A program made the position numbers and the translations under genes. The notes below the pieces were generated by a model. That model ran no database searches. It had not been told where the DNA came from and was given only the letters and a program-made list of their open reading frames with translations. Below, piece by piece: positions 44,867 to 52,852 of a stretch of DNA of 64,000 bases; positions within the stretch are counted from its first letter, which is position 1, and every line of letters begins with the position of its first letter. Source of the stretch: Bordetella petrii (GTDB taxonomy: Bacteria > Pseudomonadota > Gammaproteobacteria > Burkholderiales > Burkholderiaceae_B); the NCBI RefSeq assembly GCF_017356245.1, contig NZ_JAFMZZ010000001.1, forward strand, positions 2,428,196 through 2,492,195, written 5' to 3'.

Positions 44867-47548
44867 ATGACACGCAAAGGTTCCAAGCTTGTACACAGGT
44901 CAACGACCATTTTTGCCTTGCTTTGCGCCTTCGATGGCATGCGCCCCACCCTCGCGCAATCCGTGACAGCGACGGGCGATGTCTCGCCCGGGCCCGCGAC
45001 AACGCCATGGGTCGTCGGCGGTGATTTGGTCGTAGGCGACACGGCCGCTGGCACGCTCGATATCGATGCCGGCGGAGAAGTCAGCAGTATTGATACTTAC
45101 ATCGGCAACCAAAATGGCGCAGTCGGCGCCCTTACGGTTTCAGGAAGCGACGCGAGCGGCGACGCTTCTACCTGGACCAGCTCAGGCCAGGCAATTATTG
45201 GCGTCGAGTCCGGCGCCAACGGAACGCTCAATATTCTCAATGGCGGCGTGGTGCGTGGCGACACCGCCACCATTGGCCGTGATAACGGCAGCACGGGTGT
45301 CGCCACCGTCGTCGGTCCCGGCTCCAGTTGGACACTTTCAACGGCGACCGCCTTCGTGATCGGTAGCGGCGGCAGCGGTACGCTCTTGATCAGCGATGGC
45401 GGCACCGTACATAGCGGGCAGGGCGTGATCGGCTGGGTGAATGGCAGCGATGGCCATGTCACCGTCTCCGGGCCGGCTACGGTCTGGGATCCCAAAGGCA
45501 ATATTTACGTAGGGCTCGACGGCAGTGGAGAACTGAACGTCCAGGAAGGTGCCGCGGTGAGCACCGTCGGGTTCAGCGGGCCGACTTCCGCGGCCACCAT
45601 CTACGTTGGCCTGAACGCCGGGAGTAGCGGCTTGGTCACTGTGTCGAGCAGCACATCCGATATCTCGACGCTTAGTGCGAGCGACAATATCGAAATCGGC
45701 CTGGGTGGAAGTGGAACCATGACCATCGAAAAGGGCGGCCTGGCTGTCGCCGGCACAAGCACCTGGATCGGCCGCAACAGCACCTCGGATGGCACCTTGA
45801 ACCTCACCGGAGACGCCAGCGGCCGGGGGGTTCTTCAAACAGGTGCGGTGATCCACGGCGCTGGCGGCGTCACCTTCAACCTCGATGGCGGTGTCCTGCG
45901 TGCGAATCGCGATGAGGCGGACTTTCTGAGGGGGTTCACGACGCAGGCGGTGGGGGCCGAAGGAGCCTGGTTCGATACGAACACCTACGAGGTCGGGATC
46001 AGCACTGCGCTTTCCGGAACATCAAGCTTCCATAAGCTGGGCGCGGGCAGGCTGACCCTTACTGGCGACAGCTCGGCGTTCACGGGCGATACGGAGGTCC
46101 AGGCGGGAACGCTGCAAGTCGATGGCGTGCTGGGAGGGCCTACCGATGTTCTGACGGGCGGCCGGCTGACCGGCACGGGCCGGGTGGGCCCCACGACCAA
46201 CTGGGGCACGGTCGCTCCCGGCCCCCGCAGCGGATTCGGGACGCTTACGATCGCGGGCGACTACGAGGCCCTGGGCGGCGGTCTCAACATCCGGACGCAG
46301 CTGGGCGACGACAGTTCGCCGACCGACAAGCTGGTCATCACGGGAGCCACTTCCGGCACGACCCCCGTCACCGTAACAAACGTCGGCGGCACAGGCGCGC
46401 AGACGCAAAACGGCATACAGGTGGTGCAGGTGGATGGCAACTCGGCCGGCCGGTTCGCCCTGGCCAACGGCGATTACGTCATCGAAGGCCAGCCCGCGCT
46501 GGTCGCCGGGGCATACGGATACGTACTGCAGAAGAACGCCGCGAACGGCAATTGGTATTTGCGCTCGTCGCTGATAAATGGCGGCCCGGGCGACGACGCC
46601 TCGCTCTACCAGCCCGGCGTGCCGGTGTACGAAGCCTACGCCAATACGCTGATGTCCTTGAGCCGGCTTCCCACGCTGCGCCAGCGGGTCGGCAATCGTC
46701 TCTATGACCCTGCCGATACCGGCCACGATGGCGTATGGGGCCGCGTGGAAACGGCCACCAGCCGTTTCGACCCGTCGAGCTCGACCACCCGCCAGCATCA
46801 CGACATCGATAGCTGGAAAGCGCAGTTTGGCGTCGATCGCGTCCTGTACGGCCGGCAGGACGGTTCGCGCCTGGTGGGCGGGATCAATTTCAATTACGGC
46901 ACGGCCAACGCCCGCGTGTCTTCGCTGTATGGCAATGGCCATATCGACACCGCCTCTTATGGCCTGGGCCCCACGCTGACCTGGTATGGCAAGGACGGCA
47001 CTTATGTCGACGCGCAGGCCCAGGCGACCTGGTTCGACAGCGATCTGCGTTCCAGTCTGGCGGGCGAGCTTGAAAACGGCCAGAACGCGCGCAGCTATGG
47101 ACTTGGGATTGAAGCTGGCAAGGCGTTCGCGCTGAATGACACATTCGCGCTTGTCCCGCAGGCCCAGATCAGCTACGTCTCGACCCGGTTCAGCGCGTTC
47201 AACGACAAGTTCGGCGCGCGTGTCGAAAGCGACAAAGGCGACAGCCTGCAGGGCCGTCTGGGCGTGGCGCTGGACTACAAGCGAAGCTGGGACGCGGCCG
47301 GGAAGACGCGCGAGGCCAGCGTGTACGGCGTGGTCAATGTCAAACACGAATTCCTCGACGGAACCCGTGTGGAGGTGGCGAGCGTGCCCGTCAGCAGCCG
47401 CATGGGCCGTACCTGGGGCAGCGTCGGGCTCGGCGCCAACTACGGGTGGAGCGAACGCTACGCCATCTACGGAGAAGTGGCCGCGGATGCCGACTTCTCG
47501 GGCAGCTACATTCTGGCCGCCACGGCGGGGTTCAGGATGGCATTCTGA
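44867..47548 (+). CDS. Autotransporter (type Va) with T5SS/PEP-CTERM-type repeats
   Basis: An 893-residue surface protein. Signal peptide to about residue 31 (MRPTLAQ). A passenger with four to five imperfect repeats of about 48 residues (45-330), each with a GSGTL-I--GG-V core and a TVSGPGSSW-like turn, as in T5SS/PEP-CTERM-associated repeats. A PATR strand near 385-415 (AGRLTLTGDSSAFTGDTEVQ), a pertactin-like stalk (430-600), and a 12-strand autotransporter barrel (625-893) ending in GFRMAF with the terminal Phe needed for BAM recognition. No protease triad or RGD was seen. The passenger uses more A/T-ending codons than neighbouring genes. It is probably an adhesin. Confidence 0.92.
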   Translation: MTRKGSKLVHRSTTIFALLCAFDGMRPTLAQSVTATGDVSPGPATTPWVVGGDLVVGDTAAGTLDIDAGGEVSSIDTYIGNQNGAVGALTVSGSDASGDASTWTSSGQAIIGVESGANGTLNILNGGVVRGDTATIGRDNGSTGVATVVGPGSSWTLSTATAFVIGSGGSGTLLISDGGTVHSGQGVIGWVNGSDGHVTVSGPATVWDPKGNIYVGLDGSGELNVQEGAAVSTVGFSGPTSAATIYVGLNAGSSGLVTVSSSTSDISTLSASDNIEIGLGGSGTMTIEKGGLAVAGTSTWIGRNSTSDGTLNLTGDASGRGVLQTGAVIHGAGGVTFNLDGGVLRANRDEADFLRGFTTQAVGAEGAWFDTNTYEVGISTALSGTSSFHKLGAGRLTLTGDSSAFTGDTEVQAGTLQVDGVLGGPTDVLTGGRLTGTGRVGPTTNWGTVAPGPRSGFGTLTIAGDYEALGGGLNIRTQLGDDSSPTDKLVITGATSGTTPVTVTNVGGTGAQTQNGIQVVQVDGNSAGRFALANGDYVIEGQPALVAGAYGYVLQKNAANGNWYLRSSLINGGPGDDASLYQPGVPVYEAYANTLMSLSRLPTLRQRVGNRLYDPADTGHDGVWGRVETATSRFDPSSSTTRQHHDIDSWKAQFGVDRVLYGRQDGSRLVGGINFNYGTANARVSSLYGNGHIDTASYGLGPTLTWYGKDGTYVDAQAQATWFDSDLRSSLAGELENGQNARSYGLGIEAGKAFALNDTFALVPQAQISYVSTRFSAFNDKFGARVESDKGDSLQGRLGVALDYKRSWDAAGKTREASVYGVVNVKHEFLDGTRVEVASVPVSSRMGRTWGSVGLGANYGWSERYAIYGEVAADADFSGSYILAATAGFRMAF

Positions 47549-47614
47549 ACATCTGCCACATCGCGGCGCACGCTGGAACGGCCAAGTTTTGGCCAAAGCC
47601 TGATCCGCAATAAC

Positions 47615-47640
47615 AAACGCCACCCCTGGGGGTGGCGTTT
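47615..47640. terminator. Strong hairpin terminator after autotransporter
   Basis: AAACGCCACCC pairs with GGGTGGCGTTT across CTGG, 67 bp after the autotransporter stop and 12 bp from the tRNA-Lys 3' end. A-run and T-run flanks on both sides make it a plausible bidirectional terminator for the autotransporter and for tRNA-Lys. Confidence 0.88.
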
Positions 47641-47651
47641 GCCTGGAATTC

Positions 47652-47727
47652 TGGTGGGCTGTGAGTGGCTCGAACACTCGACCTACGGATTAAGAGTCCG
47701 CTGCTCTACCAACTGAGCTAACAGCCC
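47652..47727 (-). tRNA. tRNA-Lys (anticodon CTT)
   Basis: A 76-nt tRNA on the reverse strand with CCA encoded. The acceptor stem is GGGCTGT/ACAGCCC with discriminator A. The D-arm contains AGCTCAGTTGGTAGAGC, the anticodon loop is CTCTTAA (anticodon CTT, reading AAG), and the T-arm contains GTTCGAGCC. All stems pair. Confidence 0.97.
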
Positions 47728-47779
47728 GCTAGCCGCGAAACGCCCCGTAAAAAGGCAGCCCCGCCGCGAGAAGAACGAG

Positions 47780-47785
47780 ATTATA
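47780..47785 (-). promoter_or_regulatory. -10 box for tRNA-Lys
   Basis: A perfect TATAAT on the reverse strand 53 bp before the tRNA 5' end, preceded by TG. The region just upstream is an A-run; no strong -35 box was found. Confidence 0.55.
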
Positions 47786-47849
47786 CATGGTTTTTTTTCC
47801 GCCTGATCAGCAACCTGGGCGGGCCCGCCGCAGGGCCTGGGGACAATGC

Positions 47850-47881
47850 TGTGGATAAGCCCGTGCATACCGCGTGCATAA
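47850..47881 (-). other. DnaA-box-like cluster
   Basis: A perfect TTATCCACA on the reverse strand (47858-47850), a one-mismatch TTATGCACG (47881-47873) and a looser GTATGCACG between them. They lie in the 178-bp gap between tRNA-Lys and the aldolase gene, which holds no other gene. Confidence 0.45.
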
Positions 47882-47905
47882 CCCGGTGCACAAGCCGTGG
47901 ACAAC

Positions 47906-48724
47906 TTACGGGCCATCGGCCCCGGGCGGGCATCGTGCGCGAATGGCGGCCACCCTGGCCTGCGCGCCCGCCAACAGAAAGCCGGTATCGGTGCCGGCCG
48001 ACACGTAGCGGACCCCGGCCGCGACCACCTCGGCCAGCAGGTCGAGCTGGCCGGCCAGCCCCCCTGCCCCGGCGGTCTTGCCGTGGCGCCGGCAGGCGGC
48101 AATGACGGTATCGAAGGCGCCGCGCAGGGCCGCCTGCGCGGATGGCCCGGCCACGCCCAGGTCGGCCGCCAGGTCGCCGGCGCCCACCAGCAGCATGTCG
48201 ATGCCTTCGACAGCTGCGATCTCGTCCGCATGCCGCAGCCCGCGGCCGCTCTCGATCATGGCCGCCACCAGGGTTTCGCGATTCAGCAGGCCGTGGGCCT
48301 CGGCCGCGGGCAAGGGGCGGTACGCCAGCTGCGGCAAGGTGGTGGACACCGAGCGCCGGCCCTGAGGCGGATATTTGGCCAGCGCCACGGCGGCGCGGGC
48401 CGCGGCCGCGTCTTCGACATGGGGCACGATGACGCCCATGGCGCCGCCGTCCAGCACGCGCGATATCCAGGCCGCGCTGGCTTCCGGCACGCGCACCAGG
48501 GGCGTAACGCCCGCGGCCTGGCTGGCGATGCACAGCATGCTGGCGGTATCCAGCGACAACGGGCTGTGTTCCAGGTCGATGTACAGCGCATCGAAGCCGC
48601 TGCTGCGGGCCACCAGGGCGATCTCGGGGCCGCGCGCGCTGCGCACGATCAGCGACACGGCCACCTGGCCGCGCGCCAGCCTGGCTTTCAGCGCATTGTG
48701 CGCGGGTGCTACGTCACGGGTCAC
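47906..48724 (-). CDS. HpcH/HpaI-family pyruvate-dependent aldolase
   Basis: A 272-residue class II aldolase of the HpcH/HpaI family, which cleaves 4-hydroxy-2-oxo acids to pyruvate (or a related keto acid) and an aldehyde. DALYIDLEHSPLS, the metal Glu in MIESGRGL and Asp in LLVGAGDLAADLG are the family landmarks. The GTG start at 48724 overlaps the NIPSNAP stop by 4 bp (GTGA), which decides it over upstream possibilities. It is the last gene of the six-gene catabolic operon. Confidence 0.92.
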   Translation of the reverse strand: MTRDVAPAHNALKARLARGQVAVSLIVRSARGPEIALVARSSGFDALYIDLEHSPLSLDTASMLCIASQAAGVTPLVRVPEASAAWISRVLDGGAMGVIVPHVEDAAAARAAVALAKYPPQGRRSVSTTLPQLAYRPLPAAEAHGLLNRETLVAAMIESGRGLRHADEIAAVEGIDMLLVGAGDLAADLGVAGPSAQAALRGAFDTVIAACRRHGKTAGAGGLAGQLDLLAEVVAAGVRYVSAGTDTGFLLAGAQARVAAIRARCPPGADGP

Positions 48725-49053
48725 GTCTGCTGCTGCCAGGGGCGCGGCGAAAACGGCGCCAGGCGCAATATCTTCACCTCTTGCGCGGTGAAGGCGCCGC
48801 GGTTGCCGCGCTTGAAGGCAATCCATTCCGGATCGGCATCCAGGCTGGCGCGGCGCTGCTCGCGGTCGGCCAGGCTGTCGTAGGCCCAGATGTGCAGCAC
48901 CTGGTTCAGCGGGCCGATCTCGCTGACGAAGACGCCCACCAGGTGGCCCAGGTGCTGCCGCAGCACCGGCAGCGCCTGCCGCTCGAAGCGCGCCAGGTAG
49001 TCGTCCAGCGTGCCGTGCGGCACGGTATAGGTGCGATGTTCGATGATCATCAT
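48721..49053 (-). CDS. NIPSNAP family protein
   Basis: A 110-residue dimeric alpha-beta-barrel protein of the NIPSNAP family (MMIIEHRTYTVPHGTLDDYLARFERQ..., LHIWAYDSLADREQRRASL). Small proteins of this fold occur in many catabolic operons, but their biochemical role is unclear. It lies between the D-2-hydroxyacid dehydrogenase and aldolase genes, coupled to the latter by a 4-bp overlap. Confidence 0.88.
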   Translation of the reverse strand: MMIIEHRTYTVPHGTLDDYLARFERQALPVLRQHLGHLVGVFVSEIGPLNQVLHIWAYDSLADREQRRASLDADPEWIAFKRGNRGAFTAQEVKILRLAPFSPRPWQQQT

Positions 49054-49066
49054 GAGGCGGGTCGTT

Positions 49067-50035
49067 TCAGGCGGGCGGGGTCAGCACTTTGCCGGTGGCG
49101 AAGAAGGCGGCCAGGTTGTCCAGCACCAGCTGCTCCATGGCGCGGCGAGTCTCGCGCGTGGACGCCGCCACGTGCGGCAGGGTGACCACGCGGTCGTTGT
49201 CCAGCAGGCCGGCCGGCACGCGCGGCTCGTCGGCATACACGTCCAGGCCGGCGCCGGCGATGCCGCCGGCCTGGATGGCCGCCACCAGCGCGTCTTCGTC
49301 CACCACGCTGCCGCGCGCGATATTGATCAGGTAGCCGTCGGGCCCCAGCGCATCCAGCACGCCGGCCGACACCAGGTGGCGGGTTTGCGGGCCGCCGGGG
49401 CAGGCCAGCACCAGGAAGTCGGCCCAGCGCGCCAGCGCGGGCAGGTCGGGCTCGAAGCCATACGGCACGCCGGCGCGCGCGCTGCGTCCGTGGTAGCGCA
49501 CGGGCATGTCGAACCCGCTGGCGCGGCGCGCGATGGCCTGGCCGATGCGCCCCAGGCCGACGATGCCGACACGCTTGCCGCTGACCCGCGCGGCCAGCGG
49601 AAAAGGCCCTTGCAGCCAGGCGCCGCTTTGCACGTGGCGGTGGGCCGCCACCAGTTGGCGCGCGCAGGCCAGCATCAGGCCCAGCGCGGTATCGGCCACG
49701 CAGTCGGTCAGCACGTCGGGCGTGGTGCTGATCTGCACGCCGTGCCGGCGGGCGGCCGCCAGGTCGATGCCGTCATAGCCCACGCCGAAGCAGGCCACCA
49801 CGCCGGGGCGCGGCGCGGCGGCCAGGCATTCGATGACCGCGGCCGGGCAGCCATGGCGCGACATCATGATGGCGCCGTCGAAGGCGCCCTGCTGCGCGGC
49901 CAGGAACTGCGCCGGCGCGGGCTGGGTCCACAGCGGTTCCAGCACGTACTGGCTGGCGGCCTGGCGCTGCAGGTCGGCGGGCAGCGGCCCCAGCTGCAGC
50001 AGCCGATGAGCGGGCATGGAAACGGCGCCGCTCAT
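49067..50035 (-). CDS. D-2-hydroxyacid dehydrogenase
   Basis: A 322-residue NAD(P)-dependent dehydrogenase of the D-isomer-specific 2-hydroxyacid family (glyoxylate/hydroxypyruvate reductase-like). The Rossmann motif is GIVGLGRIGQAIAR, the catalytic Arg is in NIARGSVVDEDALV, Glu is near YADEPRVP and His is in LPHVAAST. ATG 50035 overlaps the Bug stop (ATGA), supporting this start. In the operon it could reduce or oxidise a 2-oxo/2-hydroxy acid intermediate around the aldolase step. Confidence 0.92.
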   Translation of the reverse strand: MSGAVSMPAHRLLQLGPLPADLQRQAASQYVLEPLWTQPAPAQFLAAQQGAFDGAIMMSRHGCPAAVIECLAAAPRPGVVACFGVGYDGIDLAAARRHGVQISTTPDVLTDCVADTALGLMLACARQLVAAHRHVQSGAWLQGPFPLAARVSGKRVGIVGLGRIGQAIARRASGFDMPVRYHGRSARAGVPYGFEPDLPALARWADFLVLACPGGPQTRHLVSAGVLDALGPDGYLINIARGSVVDEDALVAAIQAGGIAGAGLDVYADEPRVPAGLLDNDRVVTLPHVAASTRETRRAMEQLVLDNLAAFFATGKVLTPPA

Positions 50036-50979
50036 TTTTTCGCGCTCAGCCCGACTTCGCGCAGAAACGGCACCCAGCGCGCGAACTCGGCATCCAGCTT
50101 CTTGCGGAAATCGGCCGTACCCATGGGCCCGCGCAAACCGGCCTCGGACAGCCGCTGCGCGATATCGGGCTGCCGGATGGCGGCCAGGAAGGCGTGCTCC
50201 AGCTTCTGCTTGGCCGCCTGCGGCGTGCCGGCGGGCACCATGGCGCTGTACCAGTTGCTCATCAGCAATTGCGGGTAGCCCACCTCGACGGCATCGGGCA
50301 CATCGGGCAGTTCGACCGAGCGCTTGGTGTCGTAGATCACCAGCGCCTTGACGCGGCCGCTTTTCACATAGGGCTGCAGCACCGGCACGTCGGCGTTCAC
50401 CATGTCGACCTCGCCGGCCATCAGTGCGGTAATGGCCGGCGCCGCGCCGCGATACGGCACATGCAGCGCCTCGATGCCGGCGGCGCGTTTCAGCAATTCG
50501 CCGCCCACGTGCATGGTGCCGCCCACGCCGGTCGAGCCGAACGACAGGGGCTTGCCCGATTTGGCCAGCTTGACCAGTTCGTCCAGGCTGTTCACGCCCA
50601 GCGAGGGCCGCACCACCAGCAGGGTCTGCACCTGGCCCACCAGCGCAAGCGGCTCCAGGTCTTTGTGCGGGTCGTACGGCAGGTTGGCGGTGGTCTGCGA
50701 CGAGATCACGAAACTCGAGGTCGCCATCAATACGGTGCGGCCGTCGGCCGGGGACTTGGCCACGTAGTTGGTGCCCACGGTGCCGCCCGCGCCGCCGCGG
50801 TTCTCGACCACCACCGTGGCGCCCAGCGCGGCCTCCAGCCCCGGCGCCAGGATGCGCGCCACCTGGTCCACCGGGCCGCCCGCCGAAAACGGCACCACCA
50901 GCCGCACCACGTCGTTCGCCGCGCTGGGCGCGGCCGCCAATATGCCGGCCAGCGCCAGCATCACAGTCAGGATACGCAT
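50032..50979 (-). CDS. Bug-family periplasmic solute-binding protein
   Basis: A 315-residue receptor with a signal peptide (MRILTVMLALAGILAAAPSAA) and Bug motifs VRLVVPFSAGGPVDQVAR, VVENRGGAGGTVGTNYVAK and LHVPYRGAAPAITALM. It is an orphan receptor within the lactonase-dehydrogenase-aldolase operon and probably supplies the operon's substrate, a carboxylate or its lactone. It needs a TctAB-type permease encoded elsewhere. Confidence 0.92.
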   Translation of the reverse strand: MRILTVMLALAGILAAAPSAANDVVRLVVPFSAGGPVDQVARILAPGLEAALGATVVVENRGGAGGTVGTNYVAKSPADGRTVLMATSSFVISSQTTANLPYDPHKDLEPLALVGQVQTLLVVRPSLGVNSLDELVKLAKSGKPLSFGSTGVGGTMHVGGELLKRAAGIEALHVPYRGAAPAITALMAGEVDMVNADVPVLQPYVKSGRVKALVIYDTKRSVELPDVPDAVEVGYPQLLMSNWYSAMVPAGTPQAAKQKLEHAFLAAIRQPDIAQRLSEAGLRGPMGTADFRKKLDAEFARWVPFLREVGLSAKK

Positions 50980-50997
50980 GAGTTCTCCTTCGGGCGT

Positions 50998-51882
50998 TCA
51001 GCCCGCAAAGCGCGGTTCGGGCAGGCCGCGCACGCCGACGTCCAGGGCCAGCAGCGCGCCGGCCCAGGGCTCGGCCGCCAGGCGTTCGGGCGGGATGCGC
51101 TGCGAATGGCTGGTGACGTACAGCGTGGCCAGGTCCGGCCCGCCGAAGGCCGGGCAGGTGGGATTGGTGACCGGCAGCGCGATGACGCGGTCGACGCTGC
51201 CGTCGGGCGCCAGCCGCACCAGTTCGCCGCTGGCCACCATGCAATTCCACAGATAGCCTTCGCGGTCCACTGTCGAGCCGTCGGGGCGGCCGTGGTGGTG
51301 GGTCCAGTCCTTGAAGACGCGGCGGTTCGAGATGACGCCGTCATCCAGGTCGAAGTCGAAGGCCCAGATCAGCTGCCGGTGCGTGTCGGCGAAATACATG
51401 GTGCGGTCGTCGGGGCTCCAGGCGATCGAGTTCGGCACCACGATTTCGTTGAACTGCGCGTGGCAGGCGTAGTCGGGGTCGAACCGGTACAGGGTGCCTT
51501 CGGGCAGGCGCTGCGCGTCGCGCATGCTGCCCACCCAGAAGCGTCCGCGCCGGTCGCACTTGCCGTCGTTCAAGCGGTTGGCGGGCTTGTCGGCTTCGGG
51601 GTTGGCCAGGAATACCGGCGGCTGCGGCACGGCGGGGTCGTACCGGTACAGGCCAGTGTTGGTGGCCAGCACAAAGCCGCCCGCCTCGCGCAGCGCGATC
51701 GAGCCCACCAGCATGCCTTCCGGCATGCGGCGCGCCTGGTGCCGGCCCGTGGCGGGGTCGTACGACTGCAGCGCGCTGCGCCGCACGTCCACCCACCACA
51801 ATTGCCGGGTGCGGTCGCACCACAGGGGCACTTCGCCCAGGATGTCGGCTGCGCCGACCGCGCATTCGATGCTTGTCTCCAT
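50998..51882 (-). CDS. SMP-30/gluconolactonase family lactonase
   Basis: A 294-residue six-bladed propeller lactonase. The metal-binding residues of the family can be placed: Glu in ILGEVPLWCD, Asn in NRLNDGKCD, and Asn/Asp in NSIAWSPDDRTMYFADT. The family hydrolyses sugar-acid lactones to open acids, in line with a downstream dehydrogenase and aldolase. No signal peptide is evident, so it acts in the cytoplasm. Confidence 0.92.
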   Translation of the reverse strand: METSIECAVGAADILGEVPLWCDRTRQLWWVDVRRSALQSYDPATGRHQARRMPEGMLVGSIALREAGGFVLATNTGLYRYDPAVPQPPVFLANPEADKPANRLNDGKCDRRGRFWVGSMRDAQRLPEGTLYRFDPDYACHAQFNEIVVPNSIAWSPDDRTMYFADTHRQLIWAFDFDLDDGVISNRRVFKDWTHHHGRPDGSTVDREGYLWNCMVASGELVRLAPDGSVDRVIALPVTNPTCPAFGGPDLATLYVTSHSQRIPPERLAAEPWAGALLALDVGVRGLPEPRFAG

Positions 51883-51911
51883 GGCTCCCTCTTTGAGGAA
51901 CGTTTATCGGA

Positions 51912-52664
51912 CTACTTGTATTTGGTGCTTGCCAGCGTCTGCAGATCGACGCCGGCGGCAATATCGCGCTGCTGCCGGTGGTCGCCGGCCTGGATGCGCT
52001 CCATTTCCTGCAGCACGGCCTGCGCTTGCGCATAAGGAACGAAGGCCACGCCGGATTCATCGGCCAGCACCAGGTCGCCGGCCTCGACGGCCACGCCGCC
52101 GATGCGCACGCGCCCGTTGATCTCGGCCGTCTGCAGGCGCCACTTGCCGGTAACGGGCGTGACGCCGCGCGACCAGATGGGAAAGCCCAGCGCGCGCGAG
52201 ACGCGCGGATCGCGGAAGCCGCCATCGACGATGGCGCCCGCGCAACCCGCGCGATGCGCCACCGAGGCCGACTGGCCGCCCAGGTTGGACACGCCGGGCA
52301 GGCCTTCGATCACCACCACGTTGCCGGGCTCGGCCAGGTTGTAGGCCTCGTGTTCGCCCATGCGGCTTTGGCCGGCCTGCGCGGCCGCGCCCACCGCATC
52401 GGGCCGTTCGGTATTGCGCACCGTGACGGCCTGCCCCGCCAGGCGCGCCGCGGCCAATTGCGGCGCCAGCACCGAGGCGGGCACCACGCCGGCCAGGCCC
52501 AGGTTGTCCATGGCGTCGGAAGCGGTAGCGGTCAGGTCTTCGATGCGCGCGTAGCGCTGCAGCACATCAGCCGGCAGGGCCGGGAATTCGCGGCAGCGCA
52601 CGGCTTGCGGCGGCACGCGGCCGGTAAGGGGTTTCTGCGGGCGCGTCGGGGCGGGATCGGCCAT
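51912..52664 (-). CDS. RraA-like aldolase/decarboxylase family protein
   Basis: A 250-residue protein of the RraA-like family that includes 4-hydroxy-4-methyl-2-oxoglutarate (HMG/CHA) aldolases and oxaloacetate decarboxylases. GVSNLGGQSASVAHRAGCAGAIVDGGFRDP contains the active-site Gly-rich loop and the R-D pair. ATG 52664 is chosen because residues further upstream overlap the divergent promoter. It is the first gene of the operon and faces iclR across 188 bp. As a second pyruvate-forming enzyme next to HpcH/HpaI it may act on a different intermediate. Confidence 0.88.
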   Translation of the reverse strand: MADPAPTRPQKPLTGRVPPQAVRCREFPALPADVLQRYARIEDLTATASDAMDNLGLAGVVPASVLAPQLAAARLAGQAVTVRNTERPDAVGAAAQAGQSRMGEHEAYNLAEPGNVVVIEGLPGVSNLGGQSASVAHRAGCAGAIVDGGFRDPRVSRALGFPIWSRGVTPVTGKWRLQTAEINGRVRIGGVAVEAGDLVLADESGVAFVPYAQAQAVLQEMERIQAGDHRQQRDIAAGVDLQTLASTKYK

Positions 52665-52733
52665 GGCGATAGAGACTTTGCGGCGGGACGGGGCCGCGTT
52701 GCAATGAACAATATCCTGCCATTTTGATAATGT

Positions 52734-52751
52734 CAATATTCCCGAATATTG
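52734..52751. promoter_or_regulatory. Candidate IclR operator, 8-2-8 perfect inverted repeat
   Basis: CAATATTC and GAATATTG separated by CC, in the AT-rich part of the gap between the RraA-like gene and iclR. The length and symmetry fit IclR-family operators. It lies 70 bp from the RraA start and 102 bp from the iclR start. Confidence 0.7.
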
Positions 52752-52852
52752 GGATTTCTTTATATTTTGGACGGACCGACCTCTGGCGGCGCTTATCATG
52801 TGGGGCGTCGTTTGCCCGCTTTACCGATTCACTCCTGTTCGGACTGCTTTCC

